Source: Chloroflexi bacterium 44-23 (GTDB taxonomy: Bacteria > Chloroflexota > Anaerolineae > Anaerolineales > Anaerolineaceae). Taken from it: DNA of 64,000 bases. The stretch covers positions 1 through 64,000 of the forward strand of contig MKUW01000001.1 of assembly GCA_001899005.1 (NCBI GenBank), read 5' to 3'. The notes under the pieces were generated by a model that saw only the letters and a program-made list of their open reading frames with translations, did no database searches and was not told where the DNA came from. Every line of letters begins with the position of its first letter. Within the stretch, counting starts at the first letter, position 1. Positions 18,805-27,290 of this stretch are shown piece by piece. The position numbers and the translations under genes were made by a program.

Positions 18805-20391
18805 TTATTCGTAAATTTTGACTGTAAAGAATCCGCTCATATCAGCGTTTTTCAATACATATTCCGCTCTGTCATTCCAATATTTGTAATAATCAAGCGC
18901 TTCTTCAGCACTTGCCTGGCCGGTAGCCAACTTCTTTCCCATTGCCACACGTCCTGGCGTTGGGAGAGGGGTGATAACAACCAAATTGAATTTTATGCCA
19001 ACTTTTTTACCTGTATCCAATCGCGTGAAAATCCACTCACGCATGGGTGGAAGCTGTTTGGTTGGCTTTTCTGAGTACACCATTTTATCCTGGCGGATAA
19101 ATAGGTCATTTGCTTTGCCGAACTCTGATCCGATAAAGCCCGTAGCAGGTGATGCACCGGTGACGAAAGAAATGATATCGCCAAATACACCCACAAACCA
19201 TTCGTCCTCAGCCCCAGGGGCTTCCACAGCTATTTGACCGCGAACCGGAATTTCTCCGTTCGGATAGAGTATTTCCAGAGCTTTTTTGGTAATTGTCCAT
19301 GCACCGGTCGTTGCGCCACAAGAGTGTCCGGCTAATTTAACAGCTTCTTCATAATAATAAGGAACCGGTTCCTGTGACTGCCCAAAGATTTGGAAATAGG
19401 GTTCCATGACCATAATGGGAGGCACTTCAGTAATATAGGCCTGGTCCCACGCAAATTCATCCGGCGAAATCGATTTCACGTCAGAAACAATTGATGCTGG
19501 TGTGACCGCCAAACCCTCATCATATGTTGTAACCGTGAAGAAACCATCCATATCGGCATTTTCTAAAACAAATTTGGCTCTATCGTTCCAGTATTCTTGG
19601 TAGTCCTTGGCTTCTTCCGCAGTTGCTGCACCTTTTGCCAGTTTCGCACCCATTTGCTGGCGCTCTTCTGTTGCAATCGGTGTGATGATGGCCAGGTTGA
19701 AATTAACTCCCACTTTTCTGCCCGTATCCAGACGGCTAAAAATCCATTCCATTTTTGGTGGAAGTGTGCCGGTTGGTTCTTCCGGATAGACCATTTTGTT
19801 TTGACGGACAAAAAGATCATTTGCTTCACCAAACTCGGCTCCAATGAAACCGGTTTTGGCTGATGCACCGGTTATGTAAGCAATAATATCGCCAAATACT
19901 CCGGTATACCATTCATTCTCAGCTCCCGGGGCTGCCACTGAAATTTGACCGCGAACCGGAATTTCCCCATTGGGATATAAAGCTTCCAGAGCTTTTTTGG
20001 TTATTGTCCAGGCACCGGTTGTGGCCCCACATGAATGACCAGCGTATTTAACGACATCATCATAATAGTATGGCACCGCCACCTGAGATTGACCAAAAAT
20101 TTTGAAATAAGGTTCAATCATCATAATCGGAGGCACCTGATCAATATAATCCTGATCCCAAATACTTACGACTTCCGGTTCCGGGATTACTTCTTCGGTC
20201 ACGACCGGGGTCTCGGGCTCAACCATTTCTGCCGTTGGTGCAATTACCTCTGGCTGGGTTGGCTTCGCAGGTGGTTTGGTAGGCTGGGGCTCAACTGCTA
20301 CTGCGGTTTCAGTAGGAGAAACCTGAGCACATGCCGATAAAACAAATGCGGCAATGATTAAGATCGCAAATATCGAATAGAATTTTCTCAT
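18805..20391 (-). CDS. Lipoprotein with two tandem FmdE-like domains
   Basis: 528 aa. The lipobox LSAC places the lipidated Cys at residue 21, followed by a Pro/Glu-rich linker to about residue 75. Two homologous halves follow (about 78-300 and 305-528), each with QVPPIMMIEPYF or its variant, IFGQSQ, YAGHSCGATTGAWTITKKAL, LYPNGEIPVRGQI, GDIIAYITGAS and RLDTGRKVGV. AGHSCGATTGAW followed by a Lys-rich helix resembles the conserved His-x-Cys segment of FmdE-family domains. That family is often linked to metal or redox cofactors, but a duplicated, surface-anchored form is unusual. Assignment to FmdE is tentative; the duplication is certain. Confidence 0.75.
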   Translation of the reverse strand: MRKFYSIFAILIIAAFVLSACAQVSPTETAVAVEPQPTKPPAKPTQPEVIAPTAEMVEPETPVVTEEVIPEPEVVSIWDQDYIDQVPPIMMIEPYFKIFGQSQVAVPYYYDDVVKYAGHSCGATTGAWTITKKALEALYPNGEIPVRGQISVAAPGAENEWYTGVFGDIIAYITGASAKTGFIGAEFGEANDLFVRQNKMVYPEEPTGTLPPKMEWIFSRLDTGRKVGVNFNLAIITPIATEERQQMGAKLAKGAATAEEAKDYQEYWNDRAKFVLENADMDGFFTVTTYDEGLAVTPASIVSDVKSISPDEFAWDQAYITEVPPIMVMEPYFQIFGQSQEPVPYYYEEAVKLAGHSCGATTGAWTITKKALEILYPNGEIPVRGQIAVEAPGAEDEWFVGVFGDIISFVTGASPATGFIGSEFGKANDLFIRQDKMVYSEKPTKQLPPMREWIFTRLDTGKKVGIKFNLVVITPLPTPGRVAMGKKLATGQASAEEALDYYKYWNDRAEYVLKNADMSGFFTVKIYE

Positions 20392-20462
20392 TTTCTTACT
20401 CCTCTATCTAAAGTTTTTGGATATGACCTGAGTTTCACCTTTCATTGGTGAAAAAAGTTTTG

Positions 20463-20494
20463 AAGGTATTGCCTGGCTGAAAGAGCAATACCTT
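20463..20494 (-). promoter_or_regulatory. Hairpin in the leader of the FmdE-like lipoprotein gene
   Basis: The perfect 10-bp arms AAGGTATTGC and GCAATACCTT surround a 12-base loop about 70 bp upstream of the ATG. It could stabilise the mRNA or bind a regulator; nothing in the sequence decides which. Confidence 0.45.
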
Positions 20495-20664
20495 GCTGGA
20501 TGGCGCATAAGTTTGCGTGAATAACAACCCTGCTCGCGCATGTCCATTCTATTTGTTGAAAATCTGAATAAATTAAGAAAATTTAGCTTTTCGCTCCAAT
20601 AAATATCCTTCCCGACATTTTATGATCTGTCAGATTAATTTGGGTACGTTTTAATTTAAAATCA

Positions 20665-20700
20665 CAGCCTGCTTCGATTGAACAGGCTGGGTTTTTATTT
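20665..20700 (+). terminator. Orphan rho-independent terminator
   Basis: Stem CAGCCTG / CAGGCTG around an 11-base loop, followed by GGTTTTTATTT. No plus-strand gene lies upstream of it, so it may end a small untranslated RNA starting after about 20400. Confidence 0.65.
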
Positions 20701-21092
20701 AGAATACGAAAATAAAGCAACGAATAGTTACATATGGCAATCATCCAAGCGCTATCCAATGCTGGAATTTCAACCAAAAAATGGTTTGTTTTCATCTGGA
20801 AATTGTCCTTTTCAGGAACGTTTTTGATAAGTTCAAAATATCACAAATAAAAGAAACAGTATTTGCCTTAAGGCAAATCAAAATCCGGCCTAACCCGTAT
20901 CCCAGCTTAGATTGCTATGGAGGCGCCTGGTAAACCTGCATAGATTAAGTTGCGATTTGTTAAATGAGCAAATTGATTGGGTAAATAAAAAAAACTTCCA
21001 GAGCTGGCATGGCCAAGGCAGAGCCGCAGCAAACTGGAAATTATTTTCCACAAATCAAATGGTTTTAAGGCTTTGGCTGATACAATTATTGG

Positions 21093-21986
21093 ATGTCGCA
21101 ACGCTTAAAATCCATTCTGGCAGCCGCGCTGGTGACTTTTCTGTGGTCAACATCATGGGTATTAATCAAACAGAACATTCAGGATTTGCCACCTTTGCTC
21201 TTTGCCGGAATGCGTTATTGCCTGGCAGCCCTGATACTGTTGCCGGGCTTGTTTCGTTATAAGGCCAACCTGCGTAAGATCACGCCTTCTGATTGGGTCA
21301 AGCTCGGCTTGCTCGGGTTGGTATTGTATGGTCTCACTCAGGGAGGAGTGTTTTTGGCACTCAAATACTTGCCAGCGACGGATTTAAGCTTATTGCTAAA
21401 CTTCTCAACCATATTGGTTGCATTTGCCGGCATCATCATGTTAAAAGAATTTCCGACCAGGCTGCAGTGGCTTGGAATTGTAATCTTCTTGGCAGGTGTG
21501 GTTATCTATTTCTTCCCCCTTCCTCCGGGGAAGCGCAGTCTGTTAGGACTGGGCTTTGCCCTTTTAACCCTGGTGGCCAACTCAATCGGAACTTTGCAAG
21601 GGCGCGCCATCAACCGTACACGCGCATACTCCCCTTATGTCGTCACCACCATCAGCATGAGTGTCGGTGCAATCCTGCTGATGTCCAGCGGATTATTATT
21701 AGAGCGCATACCTACCCTCACAATCGGAAACATAGCCACGATCGCCTGGCTGGCAGTGGTTAACACAGCCTTTGCATTTACCGTGTGGAATAAGACTCAG
21801 CAAACACTGGCAGCGGTTGAATCCAGTATCATCAACAACACTATGCTGATTCAGATCGCCATCCTGGCCTGGGTTTTCCTGGGAGAGACCCTTTCCACCC
21901 GCCAAATTTTTGCACTACTGGTAGCAGCCTTGGGCGTGCTCTTGACCAACTGGAAACCAAAACGACAAGTGGCCATTGACAGATAG
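21093..21986 (+). CDS. EamA-family (DMT) transporter
   Basis: 297 aa with ten predicted membrane helices arranged as two EamA repeats (about 7-135 and 150-290). LVTFLWSTSWVLIK at the N terminus and FAGMRYCLAALILLPGL are typical of drug/metabolite transporters, and the second repeat has NTAFAFTVWNKTQQTL. The family exports or imports small metabolites; the substrate cannot be assigned. The ribosome site is weak, but the ATG coincides with the family's usual start. Confidence 0.93.
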   Translation: MSQRLKSILAAALVTFLWSTSWVLIKQNIQDLPPLLFAGMRYCLAALILLPGLFRYKANLRKITPSDWVKLGLLGLVLYGLTQGGVFLALKYLPATDLSLLLNFSTILVAFAGIIMLKEFPTRLQWLGIVIFLAGVVIYFFPLPPGKRSLLGLGFALLTLVANSIGTLQGRAINRTRAYSPYVVTTISMSVGAILLMSSGLLLERIPTLTIGNIATIAWLAVVNTAFAFTVWNKTQQTLAAVESSIINNTMLIQIAILAWVFLGETLSTRQIFALLVAALGVLLTNWKPKRQVAIDR

Positions 21987-22189
21987 AATTGGCTGAGCAA
22001 AAGATCCGGTGGCAGGCGAAAGTCTGGCAGGCGTCGATCATTCGAACGGATTTCACTTTAAATCACGACTAATATCACCAGATATGCAATACTGAACAAA
22101 ATGCCCCTATAATAGAAGTATCAATTGACTGACATCATAAACAGTCCAAAAAAACTGGACACTATGAAATTTCCCACAAGAGGTGATAT

Positions 22190-22693
22190 ATGCACGAAAA
22201 AAGTATTGAAATATTAAACAAAGCCATAGCCGACGAAATGACGGCGGTACACCAATATATGTATTTTCATTTTCACTGTGATGATCAGGGCTATGACCTG
22301 CTGGCATCCTTATTCCTCAAAACCGCAATGGAAGAGATGGTACATATTGAACGCCTGGCAGAACGTAATCTTTTCCTGAAGGGGGAAGTAGAAATGGCAG
22401 CGTCGCAAGCTGTTCAAAAGATTCATGATGTCGGCGCAATGCTAACGCTCGCCCAACACATGGAAGAGACCAGCGTATTGGATTACAACCGCTTTGCCAA
22501 CGAATGCGCCCAGAATGCAGATTCCAACACCAAGAAACTGTTCGAAGATCTGGTCAATGATGAAGAACGCCATTACGATCAATACGATATCGAGATGGAA
22601 AACATTAAAAAATTCGGAGAGAGTTACCTGGCGCTGCAATCAATTGAACGCAGCCGTACAAATGCAGCTGCAGGTGCCTCACCGGCTATGTAA
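22190..22693 (+). CDS. Ferritin-like/bacterioferritin protein
   Basis: 167 aa forming a four-helix bundle. Candidate di-iron ligands are Glu16 (ADEMTAVHQY), Glu49 and His52 (MEEMVHIE), Glu92 (HMEETSV), and Glu125/Glu126 with His128 (NDEERHYDQYD), the bacterioferritin pattern. Iron oxidation and storage is the expected role. AGAGGTGAT precedes the ATG. The upstream TATAAT at about 22109 and a GTCCA/TGGAC hairpin at 22144-22160 lie in the leader. No Fur-type box is obvious. A strong terminator follows. Confidence 0.92.
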   Translation: MHEKSIEILNKAIADEMTAVHQYMYFHFHCDDQGYDLLASLFLKTAMEEMVHIERLAERNLFLKGEVEMAASQAVQKIHDVGAMLTLAQHMEETSVLDYNRFANECAQNADSNTKKLFEDLVNDEERHYDQYDIEMENIKKFGESYLALQSIERSRTNAAAGASPAM

Positions 22694-22706
22694 GAAATTC
22701 TTAATG

Positions 22707-22746
22707 AAAGCGAGTAATCATTCTCAACGATCGGTTACTCGCTTTT
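22707..22746 (+). terminator. Rho-independent terminator after the ferritin-like gene
   Basis: An 11-bp stem AAAGCGAGTAA / TTACTCGCTTT with a 17-base loop and a following T. It is A-rich on the 5' side, so it may work in both directions, also ending the convergent lipoprotein gene. Confidence 0.78.
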
Positions 22747-22779
22747 AGTTACCAAGTTAATTGGTATTCAACACCATTT

Positions 22780-23424
22780 TCATTTCACGTTTATCGTAAT
22801 AACGTTCGAATCTAATTGCAGCCTTTCTTGTAATTCATTGGTAATTTCTACTTTTATTACAGAGCCGTTCTGGATATCTGAATAATTATAAATATAGGAT
22901 ACAACGACGGTCCCATCAGTACCGGTAACGCTATCGGCTTCATCCTGGAAATGTAGGTGTTCCCATGCATTTCCACTAATAAATCCTTTTTCATGTATAT
23001 ACAATGGTAATGCAGGGAAGGCAGTCACTCTTTCTATCAGGGTGATGGTTACATCTCCACTTTTGACTTCAACCTCAGCACTGGGAGGTACAGCCAAACC
23101 ATTTACCTCTATCACATAACTGAACTCACTTTTAGCGAGAACCATAAGCTCGTCTTCACTAAAGTATTCAATAGATTGATCAATGAATTTTCGGTAGCTG
23201 TCCCGTTCTTCTTTTAAGTAATTCAGTTCAATCTCGTTTGTGTGGAGATTCTCATTCAATTCATTGATCTTTATTTCATAAACGCTTATCTGCTTTTCCA
23301 TGTCTGCCATTTGTACACTAATGATTGAAGATTGTGATTCAGGTTCAATATTTGTGGTTTTTTCCGTACATCCACTTAACGCTATTATGAAAATAGCGAA
23401 TAATAACGTTAGCATTTTTTGCAT
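22780..23424 (-). CDS. Small AT-rich lipoprotein of unknown function
   Basis: 214 aa. The signal ends in IALSGC, giving lipidated Cys19. Residues about 35-80 form a coiled coil (MADMEKQISVYEIKINELNE), and residues 95-214 form a beta-rich domain with VEVKSGDVTITL and ending NVITINVK. The organisation resembles lipoproteins of Firmicutes. Codons are clearly more AT-rich than in neighbouring genes, and degraded mobile DNA lies just upstream, so horizontal acquisition is plausible. The function is unknown. Confidence 0.8.
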   Translation of the reverse strand: MQKMLTLLFAIFIIALSGCTEKTTNIEPESQSSIISVQMADMEKQISVYEIKINELNENLHTNEIELNYLKEERDSYRKFIDQSIEYFSEDELMVLAKSEFSYVIEVNGLAVPPSAEVEVKSGDVTITLIERVTAFPALPLYIHEKGFISGNAWEHLHFQDEADSVTGTDGTVVVSYIYNYSDIQNGSVIKVEITNELQERLQLDSNVITINVK

Positions 23425-23598
23425 TTCATACCCTCCTATTGTTTGTTCTTAAGATTTAAGTCTATTATAGACTATCCGCTGCGCCGTTTCTAATGGTTTT
23501 ATTGGTAACGGAAATTCTTCACTTCTCCTTCTCCTCGGGGGAGACCTTTACAGATTCCGAAATATCGATCAAGAAAAAAGTAAAGTGGTATGCATTGT

Positions 23599-23733
23599 TT
23601 AGACACGAAAAAGGGTCACAGTAAGGTGTACTCCGTATTCGGAAGCAATCTGGTTGATGGTCTTTTCCTCTTTGAGGATTTCTAATGTGATTTGTGCGTT
23701 TTGATTGGCAGTGAAGTGTTTTCTCGTGGGCAT
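23599..23733 (-). pseudogene. Truncated IS3-family OrfA
   Basis: A 44-codon reading frame starting MPTRKHFTANQNAQITLEI and continuing LKEEKTINQIASEYGVHL, which matches the N-terminal HTH_Tnp_1 domain of IS3-family OrfA. It ends at a stop formed inside the opposite terminal repeat. OrfA is normally about 90-100 aa, and no OrfB follows. Confidence 0.7.
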
Positions 23734-23777
23734 GGTGATTCTAGTTTACACCTTATTTTTGCCCATTTCTGTGTCCA
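23599..23777 (-). mobile_element. Internally deleted IS3-family element (MITE-like)
   Basis: About 180 bp bounded by imperfect inverted repeats. The plus-strand left end TTAGACACGAAAAAGGG and the right end CCCATTTCTGTGTCCAA pair at 13 of 17 positions. Inside lies the first part of an IS3-type OrfA helix-turn-helix. The whole transposase core (DDE domain) is missing, so any movement would need an intact relative elsewhere. The two ends enclose only the start of OrfA, which is what an internal deletion would leave. Confidence 0.65.
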
Positions 23778-24059
23778 ATTTTTGTTAGCCCCTTAAAAGC
23801 TAGGAGCTTACGAGCGTCTCTCAATCGCAACCGGCATAACTTCACTTAGAAAATTACGTATTTATTTATGGGCAAAATTATGATCGTATTCAATTGATTA
23901 TCGCAAGTTATTCTCAACATATAGCTTCCATATCACCTTCTTCTCGTCAATCTGTGGACTTACCATTTGTAGAAACGTCAAATTATCTGGCTAAGTTGCT
24001 ATTTCACTTTCTTTGCTTTAGAATTTTTAATAAATTCCCCAACTCATGGAGAAACTCTT

Positions 24060-24176
24060 ATGCGGCAAACAATTTTTCTGATCTTATTACAACATGGTCG
24101 CTCCCTGACTGATGATGAGGGCGTCCACGAAGGCAGATACGATTCGCCCCTGACCGAAAAAGCAGACAGCAATTAA
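24060..24176 (+). pseudogene. Histidine phosphatase (phosphoglycerate-mutase-like) fragment
   Basis: 38 codons after GGAG and an ATG encode [17 protein letters not shown] and [14 protein letters not shown], matching the N terminus of the histidine phosphatase family (normally L-RHGRS ... GRxDSPLT). The catalytic-motif Arg is replaced by Gln (QHG), and a stop follows after about 38 residues. The remaining 150 or so residues of the domain are not recognisable downstream. Confidence 0.6.
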
Positions 24177-24436
24177 GAAAGACCGAAGACGGTGCGAACC
24201 GTGCTACCAGAGGCACTCACGGCGTAGCAAGACCAGAGACTGTGCCTTTACAGGCAAAACTTGCTCAGTTTGATGACCTTGGCACGAGCTTCACATGAGA
24301 ACGCAGACAGAAAATGAGCATGTGCCGACCGCTTCAAAACGACATGGGGTAGTAGACGCACTACAAACCACAATTCCATACAGGGTGAAGCCGCTACTCG
24401 CTCGCGATACGACAATCACATTAACATCATCAATAC

Positions 24437-24464
24437 TTGACATATTATTGAAATATATTACAAT
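24437..24464 (+). promoter_or_regulatory. Promoter of the Fur-family/ZIP operon
   Basis: TTGACA (24437-24442), a 16-bp spacer and TACAAT (24459-24464). Transcription should start about 24471, within the adjoining palindrome. Confidence 0.6.
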
Positions 24465-24479
24465 TGAGAATAAATCTCA
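24465..24479. promoter_or_regulatory. Fur-type palindrome at the transcription start
   Basis: TGAGA-ATAAA-TCTCA, with perfect 5-bp arms, resembles the 7-1-7 Fur/Zur/PerR box and immediately follows the -10. Autoregulation by the Fur-family product of the next gene is inferred. Confidence 0.55.
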
Positions 24480-24493
24480 TTCGCAATAACGAT

Positions 24494-24922
24494 ATGAAAA
24501 ACAATGGCCTAACCACACTTCAAGAATACGGATACAAGCTTACACCCCAACGCAAGCTGTTGCTTTCAATCCTTGAATCCAGTGACCAGCATTTGGATGC
24601 AGAAACACTCTTCACGATTGCCAAACAGCAAGATGCACAGATCAGCCTGGCCACCGTTTACCGTAACCTGGCTGCCTTTAAGAAAATTGGGCTGGTTCAA
24701 GAACACAACCTGGGGCAGGATCATGGCCACTTCGAAAGGGTGACAGCCAAACCACATTTCCATTTTACCTGTTCCAAATGCGGCGCCGTCATTGAACTTC
24801 GTTCCAAAAAGATTGTCAAACTTACCCGTGAATTATGTGAGTCAGAAAATCTGCGAATGGACAGCATGAACCTTTTAATTGAAGGTCTCTGCTCCGCCTG
24901 CCAACCATCAAAATCAGAATGA
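24494..24922 (+). CDS. Fur-family metalloregulator
   Basis: 142 aa from the ATG at 24494; the in-frame TTG at 24464 overlaps the promoter and is unlikely. The winged helix contains LTPQRKLLLSILE and the recognition-helix segment ISLATVYRNLAAFKKIGLV. The regulatory/dimer domain has the His-rich KPHFHFTCSKCG (His88, His90, Cys93, Cys96) and a second structural zinc pair Cys133/Cys136 (CSAC). It is shared in a transcript with a ZIP metal transporter 37 bp downstream, which favours a zinc (Zur) or iron role over peroxide sensing. The metal is not determined. Confidence 0.92.
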   Translation: MKNNGLTTLQEYGYKLTPQRKLLLSILESSDQHLDAETLFTIAKQQDAQISLATVYRNLAAFKKIGLVQEHNLGQDHGHFERVTAKPHFHFTCSKCGAVIELRSKKIVKLTRELCESENLRMDSMNLLIEGLCSACQPSKSE

Positions 24923-24959
24923 TTTTCTTGAAATCATTCGTCATCATAAAAGGAACTTC

Positions 24960-25832
24960 ATGTTAACGTCCAGCCCGCTCCTTAATATTGTTCTGCTCAG
25001 CCTGATGGCCGGTCTGGGTACCAGTTTGGGAGGTTTGATTGCCATTACGCGCGTACCCAGCCGGCGCAGCTATGGTTTCTTGATGGGAATTACAGCAGGG
25101 GTAATGATTTCACTTTCGTTCCTCGGGTTGGTTAATCAAGCCTGGGAATTGGCGGGTTATCAAACCGCGACAATCGGTTTTGCAGCCGGAGCTTTGTCAA
25201 TGTTTGCCATTGATTTCTTTGCCCCGCATATTCGCTTCGGGGTGCGCGAGGTGCGCAGCGATTCCAGCGTCGCTGAATTGCCTATGCAAAACTGTCCCCG
25301 GAACAAACGTTCCGGGTATGGATTTCAACACTGGGGGCGCCAGGGTATGCAACGTTTTCGGCAGAGGAATCATATAACCAATCACAAAATGCTCAGAACC
25401 GGCATGCTCCTGGCGATTGGAATAACAATTCACAATATCCCTGAAGGAATTGCTGTTGGCGCCGGTTATTCTCATTCTCCTGATTATGGTGTTTTTATCG
25501 CCATGGCCATCCTCTTGCACAATATTCCGGAAGGCATAGCCACTGCCTTACCGTTGCGTACAAGTGGTATGTATAAATGGGATGCTTTTTGGGTGGCAAC
25601 TTTATCCGGTCTGGCCGAACCGATCGGCGCATTACTGGCAGGTTTATTTCTCACCCAATTTAATAACTTTGTACCGGCAGCTTTGGCTTTTGCCGGTGGG
25701 GTCATGATCTTTATCACGCTCGATGAGCTGATTCCAACTGCGCGGGAATTCGGGCACCATCACACTACAGCCTTAGGCATCATTATTGGTTCAATTTTCG
25801 TCTTTTTGCTCTCAGGCATCTTCGGAATTTAA
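24960..25832 (+). CDS. ZIP-family metal transporter
   Basis: 290 aa from the ATG at 24960, preceded by AAAAGGAAC; an upstream TTG in the end of the Fur-family gene is a less likely start. Eight membrane helices with the two ZIP signature helices HNIPEGIAVGAG (about residue 160) and HNIPEGIATALPL (about 190), which supply the metal-binding His and Glu residues. The variable loop between helices 3 and 4 (about 105-150) carries Cys and His (CPRNKRSG, HWGRQGMQRF). Zn2+ or Fe2+ uptake is expected (ZupT-like). Pairing with a Fur-family repressor supports metal-responsive control. Confidence 0.93.
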   Translation: MLTSSPLLNIVLLSLMAGLGTSLGGLIAITRVPSRRSYGFLMGITAGVMISLSFLGLVNQAWELAGYQTATIGFAAGALSMFAIDFFAPHIRFGVREVRSDSSVAELPMQNCPRNKRSGYGFQHWGRQGMQRFRQRNHITNHKMLRTGMLLAIGITIHNIPEGIAVGAGYSHSPDYGVFIAMAILLHNIPEGIATALPLRTSGMYKWDAFWVATLSGLAEPIGALLAGLFLTQFNNFVPAALAFAGGVMIFITLDELIPTAREFGHHHTTALGIIIGSIFVFLLSGIFGI

Positions 25833-25856
25833 GTATTTTCGCTTACTTTGCCACCA

Positions 25857-27290
25857 TTAATGATGGGATTTCGCGTCCAGGCCTCGGTCATTCGATCCGC
25901 GCAGAAATGACGTAAAAATTCCGATTGCTGCCAGCAATGCGGCAACCCGAAAACTCCACTGAAGAGCCGGGAATAAATTGGCAGCCTCGCTGGTAAAAGG
26001 CCCATGCCGCAGAAGGGTAGTGTAAATAGCCGCGATAAGTCCAACACCGGAAACCATCCCAACGTTACGGGCTGTCGCCAAAATCCCGGAAGCAATACCC
26101 TGCCTTTCTTTCGGTGCAGACCCGAGCAGAACATTATTATTGGGGGAAATAAACATGCCGGTGCCAAAGCCGGTTACCATTAAAGCAATCACAATTTGAT
26201 GAGTGCCGGAAAACTGCGTAAGCGCCGAAAGTAACCCCAGCCCCAGGCTTAAGACAGCCATACCAATGGTTGCCAGCCAGCGCGGACTGACATGATCAGA
26301 AAGGTAGCCACTAACCGGGGCCACCAGGGCCATCATGATCGGCTGGGCAGTTAATATTAGGCCGGCTTGCGAGGGTGAGAAACCCCTGCCCTGTATCAGA
26401 TAAAATGGCATTAAAAAGATGATTCCAAACAAACTGGCATAGTTGAGAAAAGCACTCAAAGTCGAAAAGAAGAAAGTGCGCTCCTGAAACAGGCTCAGAT
26501 CAAGCATGGGCGCATCTGAGTGCTTTTCATAGATAACAAACAAATACAGAATGATCACCGCTAACAATAACAATCCGCCTGAACGAATGGTCAACCAACC
26601 CCATTCCTGACCGCGGTTGAGCACAAAAATAAAAAGCACCAAACCACTCATAAAAATTAAAGCCCCGCGCCAATCGAAAACTTCATGCTGGCCTCCCAGG
26701 CGATCATTTGGAATAAAACGCAAGCTGAAGAACAACGCCAACACCGAAACTGGAACGTTGATCAGAAATACTGAGTGCCAGCCAAGATGCTGCGTCATCC
26801 AACCACCCAATGATGGCCCGACTGAGAGCCCCAGATATGTCAGCGTGGCTTGCAACCCGAGTGCCTGGCCACGCTGGCTGCCCGGAAAATTGCCGGTCAG
26901 GATGGCCGGAGAATTGGCCGAGAGCATGGCCGCCCCAATGGCCTGAATCCCGCGTGCCCCAATCAACATCCATGGCTCTGATGCAAGCACACATAGAAAA
27001 GAGGCGCCCCCAAAGATAACAAAGCCGCTCACGTAAACGCGTTTATGCCCTTGGATATCTCCCAAACGACCAAAAGCCAGCAAAAGGCAGCTCAACACCA
27101 GCAAATAAACCGTTACAATCCACTCAGTGGTATTGACATGACTGCCAAAACTGGCAGTAATAGTCGGCAACGCGACGTTGACCACACTGCCATCCAACGC
27201 AGCCATAAAAGTGCCAATTCCAATGGACAGCAGCACCAGCCACTTATTATTCTTTTTTCCTAAGGTTGCGTCATCAATTGCTTTGTTCAT
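25857..27290 (-). CDS. DHA2-family (EmrB/QacA-type) MFS exporter
   Basis: 477 aa with about 14 membrane helices. GTFMAALDGSVVNVALPTI in helix 1 is the hallmark of 14-TM drug:H+ antiporters, LAFGRLGDIQGHKRVYV is motif A, and GLSVGPSLGGWMTQHLGWHSVFLINVP is motif C. A multidrug or metabolite exporter is expected; the natural substrate is unknown. It converges with the ZIP gene, 24 bp away. Confidence 0.93.
   Translation of the reverse strand: MNKAIDDATLGKKNNKWLVLLSIGIGTFMAALDGSVVNVALPTITASFGSHVNTTEWIVTVYLLVLSCLLLAFGRLGDIQGHKRVYVSGFVIFGGASFLCVLASEPWMLIGARGIQAIGAAMLSANSPAILTGNFPGSQRGQALGLQATLTYLGLSVGPSLGGWMTQHLGWHSVFLINVPVSVLALFFSLRFIPNDRLGGQHEVFDWRGALIFMSGLVLFIFVLNRGQEWGWLTIRSGGLLLLAVIILYLFVIYEKHSDAPMLDLSLFQERTFFFSTLSAFLNYASLFGIIFLMPFYLIQGRGFSPSQAGLILTAQPIMMALVAPVSGYLSDHVSPRWLATIGMAVLSLGLGLLSALTQFSGTHQIVIALMVTGFGTGMFISPNNNVLLGSAPKERQGIASGILATARNVGMVSGVGLIAAIYTTLLRHGPFTSEAANLFPALQWSFRVAALLAAIGIFTSFLRGSNDRGLDAKSHH

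Larger units (their letters stand above)
20392..21092. other. 700-bp divergent intergenic region with an orphan terminator
   Basis: No supported coding sequence. It contains a 10-bp perfect stem AAGGTATTGC / GCAATACCTT (20463-20494) in the leader of the FmdE-like gene, and a terminator-like hairpin on the plus strand at 20665-20700 with no annotated gene before it. Confidence 0.55.
23425..24436. other. Degraded intergenic region with IS and phosphatase remnants
   Basis: About 1 kb without an intact gene. It contains an IS3-derived miniature element (23599-23777) and a histidine-phosphatase fragment (24060-24176), with featureless sequence between and after them (including 24177-24430, where no homology was recognised). 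Confidence 0.6.

Noticed and set aside
20583..20795. 70-aa minus-strand ORF between the FmdE-like and EamA genes
   Set aside because: It contains the orphan terminator hairpin, and has no recognised domain or ribosome site.
24295..24489. 64-aa plus-strand ORF before the Fur-family gene
   Set aside because: It covers the Fur-family promoter and operator, and has no domain.
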